The notes beneath the pieces are model-generated. The model searched no databases. It saw only the letters and a program-made list of their open reading frames with translations, and had not been told where the DNA came from. This document shows positions 1-8,453 of a stretch of 11,289 nucleotides of DNA, in pieces; position 1 is the first letter of the stretch, and each line of letters starts with the position of its first letter. This DNA comes from Caulobacter sp. (GTDB lineage: Bacteria > Pseudomonadota > Alphaproteobacteria > Caulobacterales > Caulobacteraceae): assembly GCA_014378155.1 (NCBI GenBank), contig JACMOF010000202.1:1-11289 (forward strand), in the 5' to 3' direction. Position numbers and translations under genes: made by a program.

Positions 1-644
1 CGTTCGGCCTTGGCGTGGGCGGCCAACCAGGCCTCTTTGCGGTCGGCATAGACCACGCCGATCTCGCTTCCTCTGTGTACAGACGACACCAGGGTCGGCT
101 TGTTCAGCAGACGCGCGGCGCGCACGGCGGCCTGGGGCTCGCGGGCGTCGGTTCCGGTCAAGTGCTGCAGCTCCCAGGCGTTGCAGGCCACGACATCGGC
201 GCGCGGGATCAGCTCGGCCGCGACGGCCTCGGCCACCTCGGCGGGCACATACAGCCCCTTGCCGGCGTCGCCCAGGGTGGGATCGACGATGACGGTTGGC
301 TTGCGGACCACGCCGCCCTGAGGCGCGTTGTCGCGCGGCGCGGCGCGCACGGCGTCAATGGTTCGGGCCGCAGCGCGGACCTGGGCGGCGCTGGCGAAAT
401 AGCCGGTAATGACCATGTCGGTCTGGCCAAACAGCCCATTGGCCTCGATGCCGTCGAGCATGCTCTCGACCAGTTCGATCGGCACGGGCGCCCCGCCCGG
501 AATGCCCCAGCCGGGATGGCGGCCATACAGCACGGTCGGCACGATCATCGAATCGATGCGGAACTGTACGAGAGCGGAGGCCTGGGCCGACGCGCCGACC
601 CGGCTGCCGGCGACATGGCTGGAGATGATCAAGGCTAGCGGCAT
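1..644 (-). CDS. pdxY: Pyridoxal kinase (PdxY/PdxK-type), C-terminus beyond the window
   Basis: Salvage kinase that phosphorylates pyridoxal (and related B6 vitamers) with ATP in the cytoplasm, giving PLP. The 214 visible residues start MPLALIISSHVAGSRVGAS and have the ribokinase-fold layout of the family: a conserved SHV at the first strand, LYGRHPGWGIPGG around residues 40-52 (substrate side), DPTLGDAGKG in the middle (the DPxxG strand of PdxY proteins) and a CNAWELQHLTG stretch like the family's PNxxELxxLTG. About 60-70 residues are missing past the left edge, including the usual C-terminal GTGD catalytic/anion-hole region, so completeness cannot be judged. The start is the first ATG of the frame; no Shine-Dalgarno precedes it, but a Caulobacter-type promoter lies close upstream, so a leaderless mRNA is possible. 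The gene is followed on the same strand, upstream, by ahcY, from which a terminator separates it. Family assignment is by recognition. Confidence 0.87.
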   Translation of the reverse strand, partial: MPLALIISSHVAGSRVGASAQASALVQFRIDSMIVPTVLYGRHPGWGIPGGAPVPIELVESMLDGIEANGLFGQTDMVITGYFASAAQVRAAARTIDAVRAAPRDNAPQGGVVRKPTVIVDPTLGDAGKGLYVPAEVAEAVAAELIPRADVVACNAWELQHLTGTDAREPQAAVRAARLLNKPTLVSSVHRGSEIGVVYADRKEAWLAAHAKAE

Positions 645-651
645 AATCAAG

Positions 652-678
652 CGCTTAGCCGAGCAATGCGACGTTGAA
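652..678 (-). promoter_or_regulatory. Possible housekeeping promoter for pyridoxal kinase
   Basis: On the minus strand TTCAACG, 12 nt, then GCTAAGCG resembles the Caulobacter housekeeping promoter pattern (TTGACGS, 10-14 nt, GCTANAWC). The -10-like element ends only 7 nt before the ATG at 644, so transcription would begin at or near the start codon. This is a match by eye to a loose consensus. Confidence 0.35.
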
Positions 679-757
679 TAGGGCGATCGTGCAATGGTGA
701 CGCTTAGGTGAGAGAACGTCGGTATCAATTGATCGCGGTTGAACACTCGCCACGAAT

Positions 758-789
758 AAAGGCCCGCAGCGTTTCCGCAGCGGGCCTTT
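758..789 (-). terminator. Intrinsic terminator of ahcY
   Basis: Perfect 10-bp inverted repeat AAAGGCCCGC / GCGGGCCTTT with a 12-nt loop, 23 bp past the ahcY stop codon. Read on the minus strand the stem ends in TTTATT, a short U-rich tail. The position directly behind ahcY and before the next gene supports termination of ahcY transcription. Confidence 0.8.
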
Positions 790-812
790 CAGACTTCACC
801 CGGAGGCGAAGT

Positions 813-2204
<1,392 letters not shown>

Positions 2205-2211
2205 GGTCGGG

Positions 2212-2216
2212 CTCCT
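2212..2216 (-). promoter_or_regulatory. Ribosome binding site deciding the ahcY GTG start
   Basis: AGGAG on the minus strand lies 7 nt before the GTG at 2204. It supports that start over the in-frame ATG at 2270, which would place the palindrome inside coding sequence. Confidence 0.75.
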
Positions 2217-2235
2217 GCAGTCGGGGGAAGGTCTT

Positions 2236-2253
2236 GCGGGGTATATACCCCGC
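2236..2253. repeat. Perfect 18-bp palindrome in the ahcY leader
   Basis: GCGGGGTATATACCCCGC is perfectly self-complementary and lies 31 bp before the ahcY start. As DNA it could bind a dimeric regulator; as RNA it could fold as a 7-bp stem with a 4-nt loop next to the ribosome binding site. No T-run follows, so it does not look like a terminator. The function is unknown. Confidence 0.6.
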
Positions 2254-2274
2254 CCACGCCCTTCTCGCAATTAA

Positions 2275-2298
2275 GGCATAAGGATTTCTTTATATGCC
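2275..2298. repeat. Inverted repeat in the AT-rich ahcY upstream region
   Basis: GGCATA and TATGCC are 6-bp arms separated by 12 nt, inside a short AT-rich island (about 2268-2296) in otherwise GC-rich DNA, between the CYTH-CHAD stop and ahcY. The island, which contains TATAAAG on the minus strand, is the most likely place for the ahcY promoter, but no confident -35/-10 pair can be assigned. Confidence 0.35.
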
Positions 2299-2312
2299 CG
2301 GAAATAGACGGG

Positions 2313-3848
2313 TCACCAGAACCGTTTAGCCTCGGTGAAGGTGACATAGGCGCCCTGGGCGTCGGCGAGAAGTTCGGCTTCGCGCTCAGGTCCGCCCGCC
2401 GTCAGGCGGCCGGCGGCGAAGGCAACTTCAGGGTCTTCGCTGGATAGGGCGACCTCGCGGGCCAAGGCCTCGCGCACCGCCAGGTCGTTCAGAAGACCCA
2501 GGCTGTCCTGCAACACTTTGGTGGCCTCGACGAACCGAGCCAGCCGCTTTGGATGGTCAGGAAACAGGGCGCCGAGATCCTCCGCCGCATAGCGCAGCTT
2601 CTTGCCGCGGATCCTCAGGTGGTGACGGTCTTCCGGACTCAGGGCCGCCAGGTCGGCGCCGTCCTTGCGGATGCGGCGGCGAGCCTTGGCCAGGGTGTCG
2701 GCGGCAAAGGCGGCGGCGGGGCGGTCTCGGACCGTCTTCAGGCGCTTGTCGGTGGTCCAGGGGCCTGCCTCGAGCCAGGCGGCGGCTTCCAGAGCCAAGG
2801 CGCGGAAGCGAGCCGAATCGACCGCGGCCCCGGCCTGGGCATAGGCCTGGGTCTGGGCGCTCAGCAGCGCCTTGCCGAAGGCGGCCAGGGTGCGGGCCTC
2901 GTCCTCGGCGGCGGGGCCGACAGCCGCCTCGGCCGGCGTTTCGGCGGCCTGGCCCTCGGCGGCTGGACGCCAGACGTCGGCGATGAACACATCCAGGCCC
3001 CGCGCCGCGCCCAGTTGGTCGGCCAACCATTTGAGCTCGGCCCGAACGTGGCGCGCGGCGGAGTCACCGGCCAGCGGCTTGAAGGTCGACAGCAGGGCGC
3101 GGAAGCGCCGCGCCGCCACCCGCAGCTTGTGCACCCGCTCAGGGCCAGGGCGCGTGCGCTGGGCCTCGGCGGCGGAGCAGAGACGGCACAGCGCTGCCCG
3201 GCCCAGCGCCTGCAACGCCTCGCTGGTGGTCGCCTTGAGGGCCAGCGGCGTCTCGGGACGCGGGCCGTCCGCCTCGTCCAGGGCGAGGGCATAACCGCGC
3301 TCGGCCTTGCTGACCAGCGATAGGCGCAGGGACGCGTGGGCGGCGACGTCGCGGGCCAGGTCGAACAGCGCGCTGGCAGGCCCGGATTTCAGCTCCAGCT
3401 CCAGTTCGCTGACTCCGGCGCGGCGGGCGTCGGCCAGCAGCTCGCCTTGGTCTAGCGCCGCTTCGATGATCGCCCCCTCGCGCTCGATCATGCGGGTCAC
3501 CCGGCGTACATTGGTGGCGAACACGGGGATCAGAGCGGCGCCGTTGACGGTCTGGGCGGCGGGGGTCTTGGCCAGCAGGTCGCGGTCCGGCTCGGGGCCG
3601 ACCACCGCGCTCTCCCATTCGCCGCGCGCGAACACCCCGCCGGCCGAGGCTGATTTCAGGGTCTGTTTGCGGCCGTTCTCGCCGTCGCGGATCCGCAGGC
3701 CGAAGCCCGCCTTGCGCAGGGCGTGGTCGGCGGTGTCGAAATAGGTGGCGTCGAGCTGCCTGACCGCTTCCCGTCCCTCGAGACGGGCCAGGATCGCGGT
3801 CGCAGCCTCCGGGGCGATCAGGAACTTCAGCTCGATTTCGTGATCCAT
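2313..3848 (-). CDS. CYTH and CHAD domain protein (inorganic triphosphatase / polyphosphate-related)
   Basis: 511 residues with two fused domains. The N-terminal CYTH domain (about 1-200) begins [10 protein letters not shown] and has the signature ExExK (E4, E6, K8), YFDT (36-39), LRIR (51-54), KQTLK (61-65) and ELELELK (148-154); these line the tunnel that binds triphosphate and metal. The C-terminal CHAD domain (about 210-510) has both conserved histidine/basic helices, [12 protein letters not shown] (239-250) and [12 protein letters not shown] (409-420), which fit binding of polyanions such as polyphosphate. The architecture is that of E. coli YgiF (433 residues), a tripolyphosphatase; the extra length is mostly an Ala-rich segment around 295-350. 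The start at 3848 puts the EIELK motif at the very N-terminus; an open frame further upstream would overlap bioB and is not credible. It is divergent from bioB. Family is certain from motifs; substrate is inferred. Confidence 0.92.
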   Translation of the reverse strand: MDHEIELKFLIAPEAATAILARLEGREAVRQLDATYFDTADHALRKAGFGLRIRDGENGRKQTLKSASAGGVFARGEWESAVVGPEPDRDLLAKTPAAQTVNGAALIPVFATNVRRVTRMIEREGAIIEAALDQGELLADARRAGVSELELELKSGPASALFDLARDVAAHASLRLSLVSKAERGYALALDEADGPRPETPLALKATTSEALQALGRAALCRLCSAAEAQRTRPGPERVHKLRVAARRFRALLSTFKPLAGDSAARHVRAELKWLADQLGAARGLDVFIADVWRPAAEGQAAETPAEAAVGPAAEDEARTLAAFGKALLSAQTQAYAQAGAAVDSARFRALALEAAAWLEAGPWTTDKRLKTVRDRPAAAFAADTLAKARRRIRKDGADLAALSPEDRHHLRIRGKKLRYAAEDLGALFPDHPKRLARFVEATKVLQDSLGLLNDLAVREALAREVALSSEDPEVAFAAGRLTAGGPEREAELLADAQGAYVTFTEAKRFW

Positions 3849-3959
3849 GGCCTGACTATAACCGGAGCGGCGGGTTTTGGCTGCAAGCGGGTCGCCGCGA
3901 GGGGCGAACGCGCTTCGCGCGCTTGCCAATCGGCATCGCCGAGTCCAAACCTGCGCGCC

Positions 3960-4979
3960 ATGACGCAGATCAATTTCGCCGCCGAACCTCGCCACGACTG
4001 GACGCTTCCCCAGGTGGAAGCCCTGTTCGACCTGCCCTTCATGGAACTGGTGTTCGACGCCGCCTCGGTGCATCGGGCGGCCGGTTTCGACCCGTCCGAG
4101 GTGCAGCTGTCGCAGTTGCTGTCGGTCAAGACCGGCGGCTGCGCAGAGAACTGCGGCTATTGCAGCCAGAGCGCCCATTTCAAGACCGGCCTGAAGGCCG
4201 AGAAGCTGATGGACGCCGACGTCGTGATCGCCAAGGCCCGCGAGGCCCGCGACGGCGGGGCCCAGCGCTTCTGCATGGGCGCCGCCTGGCGCGAGCTGAA
4301 GGACCGCGACCTGCCCCGGCTGGCGGCGATGATCGGCGGGGTGAAGGCCCTGGGCCTGGAGACCTGCGCCACCCTGGGCATGCTGACGCCGGACCAGGCG
4401 CGACAGCTGAAGGACGCCGGGCTCGACTATTACAACCACAACCTCGACACGGGCCCCGAGTACTACGGCGACGTGGTCACCACCCGCACCTACCAGGACC
4501 GCCTCGACACCCTGGCCCATGTGCGCGACGCCGGCATGAGCACCTGCTGCGGCGGCATCGTCGGCATGGGCGAGACCCGCCGCGACCGCGCCAGCCTGCT
4601 GCGCCAATTGGCCAACCTGCCGAGCCACCCCGACAGCCTGCCGATCAATGGCCTGGTGCCGGTCAGCGGCACGCCACTGGGCGACAAGGTGCTGAAGGCA
4701 GGCCAGATCGACTCGATCGAGTTCGTCCGAACCGTCGCCGTGGCCCGGATCGTGTGCCCGAAATCGATGGTTCGCCTGTCGGCCGGCCGTGACGACATGA
4801 GCCGCGAGCTGCAGGCTTTGTGTTTCCTGGCCGGCGCCAACTCGATCTTCGTCGGCGGCAAGCTGCTGACCACCCCCTTGCCCGGCCAGGACGAGGATAG
4901 CGCGCTGTTCCAGGACCTGGACCTGCGCCCGATGGGCGTCGCCAAGGCCGTGGCCCCGGAATCTGTGGCGGCGGCGTAG
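3960..4979 (+). CDS. bioB: Biotin synthase
   Basis: Radical-SAM enzyme that inserts sulfur into dethiobiotin to make biotin. The 339 residues carry the radical-SAM [4Fe-4S] motif CAENCGYC (Cys61, Cys65, Cys68, i.e. CxxxCxxC) followed by SQSAHF. The second-cluster [2Fe-2S] ligands are present: Cys105 in RFCMGAAWR, Cys136 in ETCATLGML, Cys196 in [12 protein letters not shown], and the conserved Arg in [20 protein letters not shown] (157-164) and the C-terminal [10 protein letters not shown] are also typical. E. coli BioB has 346 residues, so this is full length. The ATG at 3960 gives the expected N-terminus although no Shine-Dalgarno is visible; the open frame extends further upstream without conserved sequence. 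No other bio gene is in the window, so bioB is separate from bioA/D/F here. A DUF4272 gene follows 4 bp after the stop. Confidence 0.96.
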   Translation: MTQINFAAEPRHDWTLPQVEALFDLPFMELVFDAASVHRAAGFDPSEVQLSQLLSVKTGGCAENCGYCSQSAHFKTGLKAEKLMDADVVIAKAREARDGGAQRFCMGAAWRELKDRDLPRLAAMIGGVKALGLETCATLGMLTPDQARQLKDAGLDYYNHNLDTGPEYYGDVVTTRTYQDRLDTLAHVRDAGMSTCCGGIVGMGETRRDRASLLRQLANLPSHPDSLPINGLVPVSGTPLGDKVLKAGQIDSIEFVRTVAVARIVCPKSMVRLSAGRDDMSRELQALCFLAGANSIFVGGKLLTTPLPGQDEDSALFQDLDLRPMGVAKAVAPESVAAA

Positions 4980-4983
4980 ACGT

Positions 4984-5559
4984 TTGAATCTCGAGGACGA
5001 CTTCCCGCCCGACGAAATCCGCTTGCCTGAAGAGGTCGCACGAAGCGCTCTTGCGTTGTTTGCAACGACCGGCGTCGCTTTCGGCGCAGATCGTGACGAG
5101 GTCATTGATTGGCTTCGCGAAAATGGACTGTGGGCTGAGCTTTCGCCCATGGAGTTGGCATTCCTTGAGAATCCTTCGCCCCCCGAGAAGGTCATCGTGG
5201 ATCGGGGCTGGGATTCGGAATCCCTGATGGTGCTCGCCTGGGCACTCGGGCATGTGTCGCAACTGCCCGCCGCCGACGAACAGTGCGAGCTCGGCCAACT
5301 TGGTGACGCCTTCCCGCCTTTTGCCGATATCAGCGCCCACGCGTTCATTGCCGACGCTCGGTTAAGACCCGACACTGAGCTGCAGCAACTTCAAGAAGAA
5401 TGCTTCCATCTTCATGCCGAAGGTCGGAATGCGCGGCTGCAGAACCGGGCGCCGCGGAAGGCGGTAAATATTGAGATCATCCAAGAGCGCCATCGCGCCA
5501 TCAATTGGGTAAACGGCTACGACAGCGCCCCTTGGGACGAAGTCACCAGCGACACCTAA
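4984..5559 (+). CDS. DUF4272 family protein, function unknown
   Basis: 191 residues matching the DUF4272 pattern by eye: an RS(A/L)(L)AL helix near the N-terminus, then VIDWLRENGLWAELSPMELAFLE (about 40-62), then the core WDSESLMVLAWALG (about 76-89) followed by LPAADEQCELGQL. These tryptophan-rich segments define the family, whose biochemical role is not established. No signal peptide or membrane segment is seen, so a soluble protein is expected. The likely start is TTG at 4984, 4 bp past the bioB stop, without a clear ribosome binding site; no in-frame ATG occurs before residue 56, which lies inside the conserved region. Translational coupling to bioB is plausible. Its DNA is visibly less GC-biased than the neighbours (for example TTGCGTTGTTTGCAACGACC near 5050), which may mean low expression or later acquisition. 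Its stop is only 3 bp from the stop of the convergent ptsH. Confidence 0.8.
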   Translation: MNLEDDFPPDEIRLPEEVARSALALFATTGVAFGADRDEVIDWLRENGLWAELSPMELAFLENPSPPEKVIVDRGWDSESLMVLAWALGHVSQLPAADEQCELGQLGDAFPPFADISAHAFIADARLRPDTELQQLQEECFHLHAEGRNARLQNRAPRKAVNIEIIQERHRAINWVNGYDSAPWDEVTSDT

Positions 5560-5562
5560 ACT

Positions 5563-5841
5563 TCAGCGCTCCTCGTCGAACCGATTGGCCACCAGCTCGG
5601 TCAGCGCCTCAAGCGCCGCCTCTGCTTCAGGTCCATCGGCTTCGATGTCGATGGTCGAGCCGATGCCGGCGGCCAGCATCATCAGGCCCATGATCGAGCG
5701 GGCGTCGACGCTGGTTCCGTCGCGGGCTACGGTCACCTCGGCGTCAAAGCCCGAGGCCAGCTTGACGAACTTAGCCGAGGCGCGGGCGTGAAGCCCCCGC
5801 TCATTGACGATCTCGACCGTGCGCGTCGCCATGCGACTCAT
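5563..5841 (-). CDS. ptsH: Phosphocarrier protein HPr of a regulatory PTS
   Basis: 92-residue HPr. It takes phosphate from enzyme I on a histidine and passes it to EIIA proteins; it can also be phosphorylated on a serine by HprK. The histidine is His18 in NERGLHARASAKFVKLA, and the HprK serine is Ser49 in ARSIMGLMMLAAG, matching His15 and Ser46 of classical HPr. Both sites are intact, fitting the hprK gene two genes upstream. The ATG at 5841 overlaps the EIIA stop (ATGA) and has GGGAG 4 nt before it; a second in-frame ATG at 5832 is less well spaced. In Caulobacter HPr belongs to the nitrogen-type PTS, which has been linked to (p)ppGpp control through SpoT. Last gene of the cluster, convergent with the DUF4272 gene with no room for a dedicated terminator. 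Confidence 0.95.
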   Translation of the reverse strand: MSRMATRTVEIVNERGLHARASAKFVKLASGFDAEVTVARDGTSVDARSIMGLMMLAAGIGSTIDIEADGPEAEAALEALTELVANRFDEER

Positions 5842-6242
5842 TTTTCTCCCGCGAGCACATAGGAGGCCACGGAGATATATTTGCGTCCAGCCTCTTGGGC
5901 GTGGGCGACGCAGGTCTGCAGGGTCTCACGCTGGCGCACGCTGGCCAGCTTGATCAGCATCGGCAGGTTCAGTCCGGCGATCACCTCGGCCTTGGTCTGC
6001 TCCATCACTGAGATGGCCAGATTGCTGGGCGTGCCGCCGAACATGTCGGTCAGCAGGATGACGCCGCCGCCGCTATCGACCGCCGCGCACGCCTTCAAAA
6101 TGTCGGACCGGCGACGCTCCATGTCGTCCTCCGGGCCAATGCAGATGGCCTTGACCGCGCTTTGCGGCCCGACCACGTGCTCCATGGCGGAGACAAACTC
6201 CTCCGCCAGCCGCCCGTGCGTGACTATCACGAGCCCGATCAT
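5838..6242 (-). CDS. PTS EIIA component, mannose/fructose/sorbose family (regulatory)
   Basis: 134 residues forming one EIIA-Man domain. It accepts phosphate from HPr on His9 in MIGLVIVTHGRLAEEF; the FGGTPSN motif (LLTDMFGGTPSN, about 74-85) and the GLNLPMLIKLA segment are typical of the family. In E. coli the domain feeds IIB and IIC/IID for mannose uptake, but no IIB, IIC or IID gene is here, and in alphaproteobacteria this stand-alone EIIA is found beside hprK and ptsH, so a regulatory role is more likely than transport. The start at 6242 is preferred over the ATG at 6269, because it gives the standard family N-terminus and has purine-rich GAGAGATCAGG just upstream. It overlaps ptsH by 4 bp. 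A 75-bp gap separates it from hprK; I see no clear promoter or terminator there. Confidence 0.93.
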   Translation of the reverse strand: MIGLVIVTHGRLAEEFVSAMEHVVGPQSAVKAICIGPEDDMERRRSDILKACAAVDSGGGVILLTDMFGGTPSNLAISVMEQTKAEVIAGLNLPMLIKLASVRQRETLQTCVAHAQEAGRKYISVASYVLAGEK

Positions 6243-6317
6243 GCCTGATCTCTCAAACGGGATCCCCATAACCCGTGACGACCAGGGAGGGCCGCGCGGG
6301 TCGCCTTGATACGCTTG

Positions 6318-6752
6318 TTAGTCGGCGACTCCAAGATGCTCAAACATGCGGCGGATTTTCCCTGGCGCGCCGGGTTCCAGGGGCCACAGCTCAAGCACCG
6401 GCGTGACAACGCCTTGGACGGTCTCGAACATCGGATCGGGCAGGCGTTCGACCGCCTGCGGCCGATCCACGCAGCGCACCAGCAGGTTCACCGGACAGAA
6501 CGCCCGATAAGGCCTGGACAGGATTCCGACCCCCCGCGTCTCGATCAACCCGGCCAGGGCGTCGGGCGCGCGTCCAAAGAGCCGACCGTTCGAGACGAAG
6601 ACCAAGGTGCGGTCGTCGGCGACCAGGGCGAACCCCTGGTCCAGCGCCCGCAGCGCCAGGTCGCTCTTGCCGACGCCGGACGCCCCTTCGATCAGCGCCC
6701 CGCGCCAGGCGCCGGCCATCCGGCAGGCGATCAGGCCGGCATGGCGGATCAT
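6318..6752 (-). CDS. hprK: HPr kinase/phosphorylase, short alphaproteobacterial form
   Basis: 144-residue protein corresponding to only the C-terminal catalytic half of classical HprK (about 310 residues in Firmicutes). It phosphorylates HPr on the regulatory serine (Ser49 of the neighbouring ptsH product). The P-loop GASGVGKSDLAL is at 23-34 (GxxGxGKS), the nearby acidic pair is VADD at 44-47, and ETRGVGILSR (71-80) matches the family's E(I/T)RGxG signature region. His4 of MIRHAGLIA may correspond to the conserved histidine of the HxTxV strand at the start of the catalytic domain. The missing N-terminal domain is usual in alphaproteobacteria and is not a truncation here. Its ATG overlaps the chvG stop (ATGA), which implies translational coupling to the sensor kinase. 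Whether the short form also dephosphorylates HPr cannot be read from sequence. Confidence 0.93.
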   Translation of the reverse strand: MIRHAGLIACRMAGAWRGALIEGASGVGKSDLALRALDQGFALVADDRTLVFVSNGRLFGRAPDALAGLIETRGVGILSRPYRAFCPVNLLVRCVDRPQAVERLPDPMFETVQGVVTPVLELWPLEPGAPGKIRRMFEHLGVAD

Positions 6753-8446
6753 TCGCGCTGGCCGCCGTGGTGGCTGGCGCCGGCCTCGGGCAGATCGACG
6801 CGGAACCGCGCCCCCACCACCTTGCCGTCCGCGTCCTTGCGGTTCTGGGCGATCATCTGGCCGCCATGGGCCTCGACGATCTGGCGGGCGATCGACAGGC
6901 CCAGGCCCGAATTGCCGCCGAACGCCCGACCCTTGGGCCGGGAGGTGTAGAAGCGCTCGAAAATGGTCTCGAGATTGTCGGGCGGGATGCCTGGTCCGTC
7001 GTCATCGACCGTGACGATCAATCGGTTGTGGTGGTCACGCAGGCCATGCTCGCGGGCCAGGGCCACCCGCACCTCGCCATCGGCGGCGCTGAACGAGCGG
7101 GCGTTGTCGATCAGGTTGCGGAACACCTGGCCGATCGGAGTCTCGCGCGCCATGACCCAGACATGCTGCGGCGCGGCCTTGTCGTCGAAGGTCACCCGCA
7201 CGCTGCCCGGCGCGTCGCCAGGCCGAAGCTGAGCCTCGTAGAGGTGGATCACCTCCAGCAGCAGCAGATTCAGCGCGAAGGCCTTGGGCGCCTCGCGCGA
7301 CAGCTCGGCGTCCAGGCGCGAGGCGTTGGAGATGTCGGTGACAAGCCGATCCAGGCGCGTGACGTCCTGCTGCAAAATGCCCAGCAGCCGGGCCCGGGCG
7401 GCGGGGTCGGACACCAGGTCCAGGGTCTCGATCGCCGAGCGGATCGAGGTCAGGGGGTTCTTGATCTCATGGGCCACGTCGGCGGCGAAGCGCTCGATGG
7501 CGTCCATCCGCTCCGACATCGAGTCGGTCATCTCTTCCAGGGCCCGCGACAGGTCGCCCAGCTCGTCCTTGCGGCCAGAAATCTCTGGCAGGGTGATCGC
7601 TCGCGCGCCGTCCAGGCGCACGCGGTCGGCGGCGCGCGCCATGCGCAGCACCGGCTGGGCGATCAGCCGGTTGAGCAGGAACGACGAGATCAGAGTGGTG
7701 AACACCGCGATCAGGGCGAAGGGCAGCAAAGCCTTGCGCTCGCCAGCGATGATCTCGTCGACATCGCCGGCCTCCAGTGTCAGCACCCCCAGGACCGCCC
7801 GCACGTGCTGGATGGGGATCGACACCGACACCACCCGCTCGCCATTCTCGGCCCGGCGCATGCCTGCCACCGGGCCGCCCTCGCGGGCCCGGGAAATCTC
7901 GGCGATCAGGGCCGCGCGGGCCTCCGCGACGGCCTTGGGCTTGGTGTCGGCATCGTGGGTCGGCAGGCGGAACTCGGGCTGGCCGGGCTTGCGGGCCGGC
8001 GGCAGCGCCTGCGACTCCACCCGGTCGGCGACGACATAGCTGTCGGCCAGTTGATTGCCCTGGGCGTCGAACAGCCGGGCGCGCTGCGAGCGAGGGATGA
8101 ACAACCCCTGCAGGATGTCGCTGGCCCGATCGGCCTCAAGCCGTGGCTCGGGATCGCCGACCGTGGCGGCCAGGTCGATGACATTGGCGATCAGCTCGCC
8201 CTGGGTGGTCAGGCTGTCGATGCGAGCCTTGATCAGCCCGCTGCGCAGCTCGTTGAGCACCAGCGCCCCGCCCAGCAGGATCGCCAGGGCCAGGACGTTG
8301 AGCCCGATGATCAGCCGGCCCAGGCGCGAACCCCTGGGCCAGGCTAATTTTTTGGGCCAGGCTAATTTGGGCCAGGCTAATTTGGGCCAAACCAGCTTGG
8401 GCCAGCTCAATCGGCGCTTTGGCCGCTGTGCGGACTCCGATCCCAC
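6749..8446 (-). CDS. chvG: Sensor histidine kinase ChvG
   Basis: Inner-membrane kinase that phosphorylates ChvI; the ChvG-ChvI pair responds to acid and cell-envelope stress in alphaproteobacteria. From the proposed GTG start (8446, 7 bp after the chvI stop) the protein has 565 residues: a cytoplasmic N-terminus with a tandem WPK repeat (13-37), membrane segment 1 (about 45-66), a periplasmic sensor domain (about 67-238) of the ChvG type, membrane segment 2 (about 239-258), HAMP (about 259-312), and the kinase core. Key residues are His326 in FAADVAHEIKNPLTSIRSAIE, N-box FRNLIDNA (442-449), G1 box DDDGPGIP (481-488), F box FERFYTSRP (496-504) and G2 box NSGLGLSIARQIVEAHGG (512-529). All catalytic boxes are intact. 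The start is uncertain: no Shine-Dalgarno is visible before the GTG, a TTG at 8410 is an alternative, and an ATG at 8578 would overlap chvI by 125 bp and is unlikely. Confidence 0.94.
   Translation of the reverse strand: MGSESAQRPKRRLSWPKLVWPKLAWPKLAWPKKLAWPRGSRLGRLIIGLNVLALAILLGGALVLNELRSGLIKARIDSLTTQGELIANVIDLAATVGDPEPRLEADRASDILQGLFIPRSQRARLFDAQGNQLADSYVVADRVESQALPPARKPGQPEFRLPTHDADTKPKAVAEARAALIAEISRAREGGPVAGMRRAENGERVVSVSIPIQHVRAVLGVLTLEAGDVDEIIAGERKALLPFALIAVFTTLISSFLLNRLIAQPVLRMARAADRVRLDGARAITLPEISGRKDELGDLSRALEEMTDSMSERMDAIERFAADVAHEIKNPLTSIRSAIETLDLVSDPAARARLLGILQQDVTRLDRLVTDISNASRLDAELSREAPKAFALNLLLLEVIHLYEAQLRPGDAPGSVRVTFDDKAAPQHVWVMARETPIGQVFRNLIDNARSFSAADGEVRVALAREHGLRDHHNRLIVTVDDDGPGIPPDNLETIFERFYTSRPKGRAFGGNSGLGLSIARQIVEAHGGQMIAQNRKDADGKVVGARFRVDLPEAGASHHGGQRE
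8336..8410 (-). repeat. Tandem 15-bp repeat coding WPK pentapeptides in ChvG
   Basis: Five adjacent imperfect units read in the chvG frame as LSWP, KLVWP, KLAWP, KLAWP, KKLAWP (residues 13-37), just before the basic residues leading into membrane segment 1. The commonest unit is AAATTAGCCTGGCCC; two copies are identical, a third carries an extra AAA, and the outer two have diverged. All length changes are multiples of 3, so the frame stays open. The TTA leucine codons, used three times here, stand out in this very GC-rich gene. Confidence 0.85.
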
Positions 8447-8453
8447 GGCGGGA

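Noticed and set aside
2205..2312. SAH or SAM-II riboswitch upstream of ahcY
   Set aside because: I could not match the conserved core of either class by eye; only the palindrome and an inverted repeat are visible. A covariance-model search would be decisive.
3852..3861. Possible BioR operator (TTATMKATAA type) between bioB and the CYTH-CHAD gene
   Set aside because: Only the half TTATAG is present (TTATAGTCAG on the minus strand); the second half does not match, and the site lies about 100 bp from bioB.
3910..3943. Small inverted repeats CGCGC-TTC-GCGCG and TCGGC-ATC-GCCGA upstream of bioB
   Set aside because: Arms of 5 bp in GC-rich DNA are expected by chance and do not line up with a promoter or start codon.
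3849..5375. Upstream extension of the CYTH-CHAD frame to position 5375
   Set aside because: It would lie opposite bioB and the DUF4272 gene; the true N-terminus with the ExExK motif starts at 3848.
6767..8347. Long plus-strand open frame (526 codons) opposite chvG
   Set aside because: Antisense shadow of chvG, whose kinase motifs are unambiguous; the product is low-complexity and motif-free.
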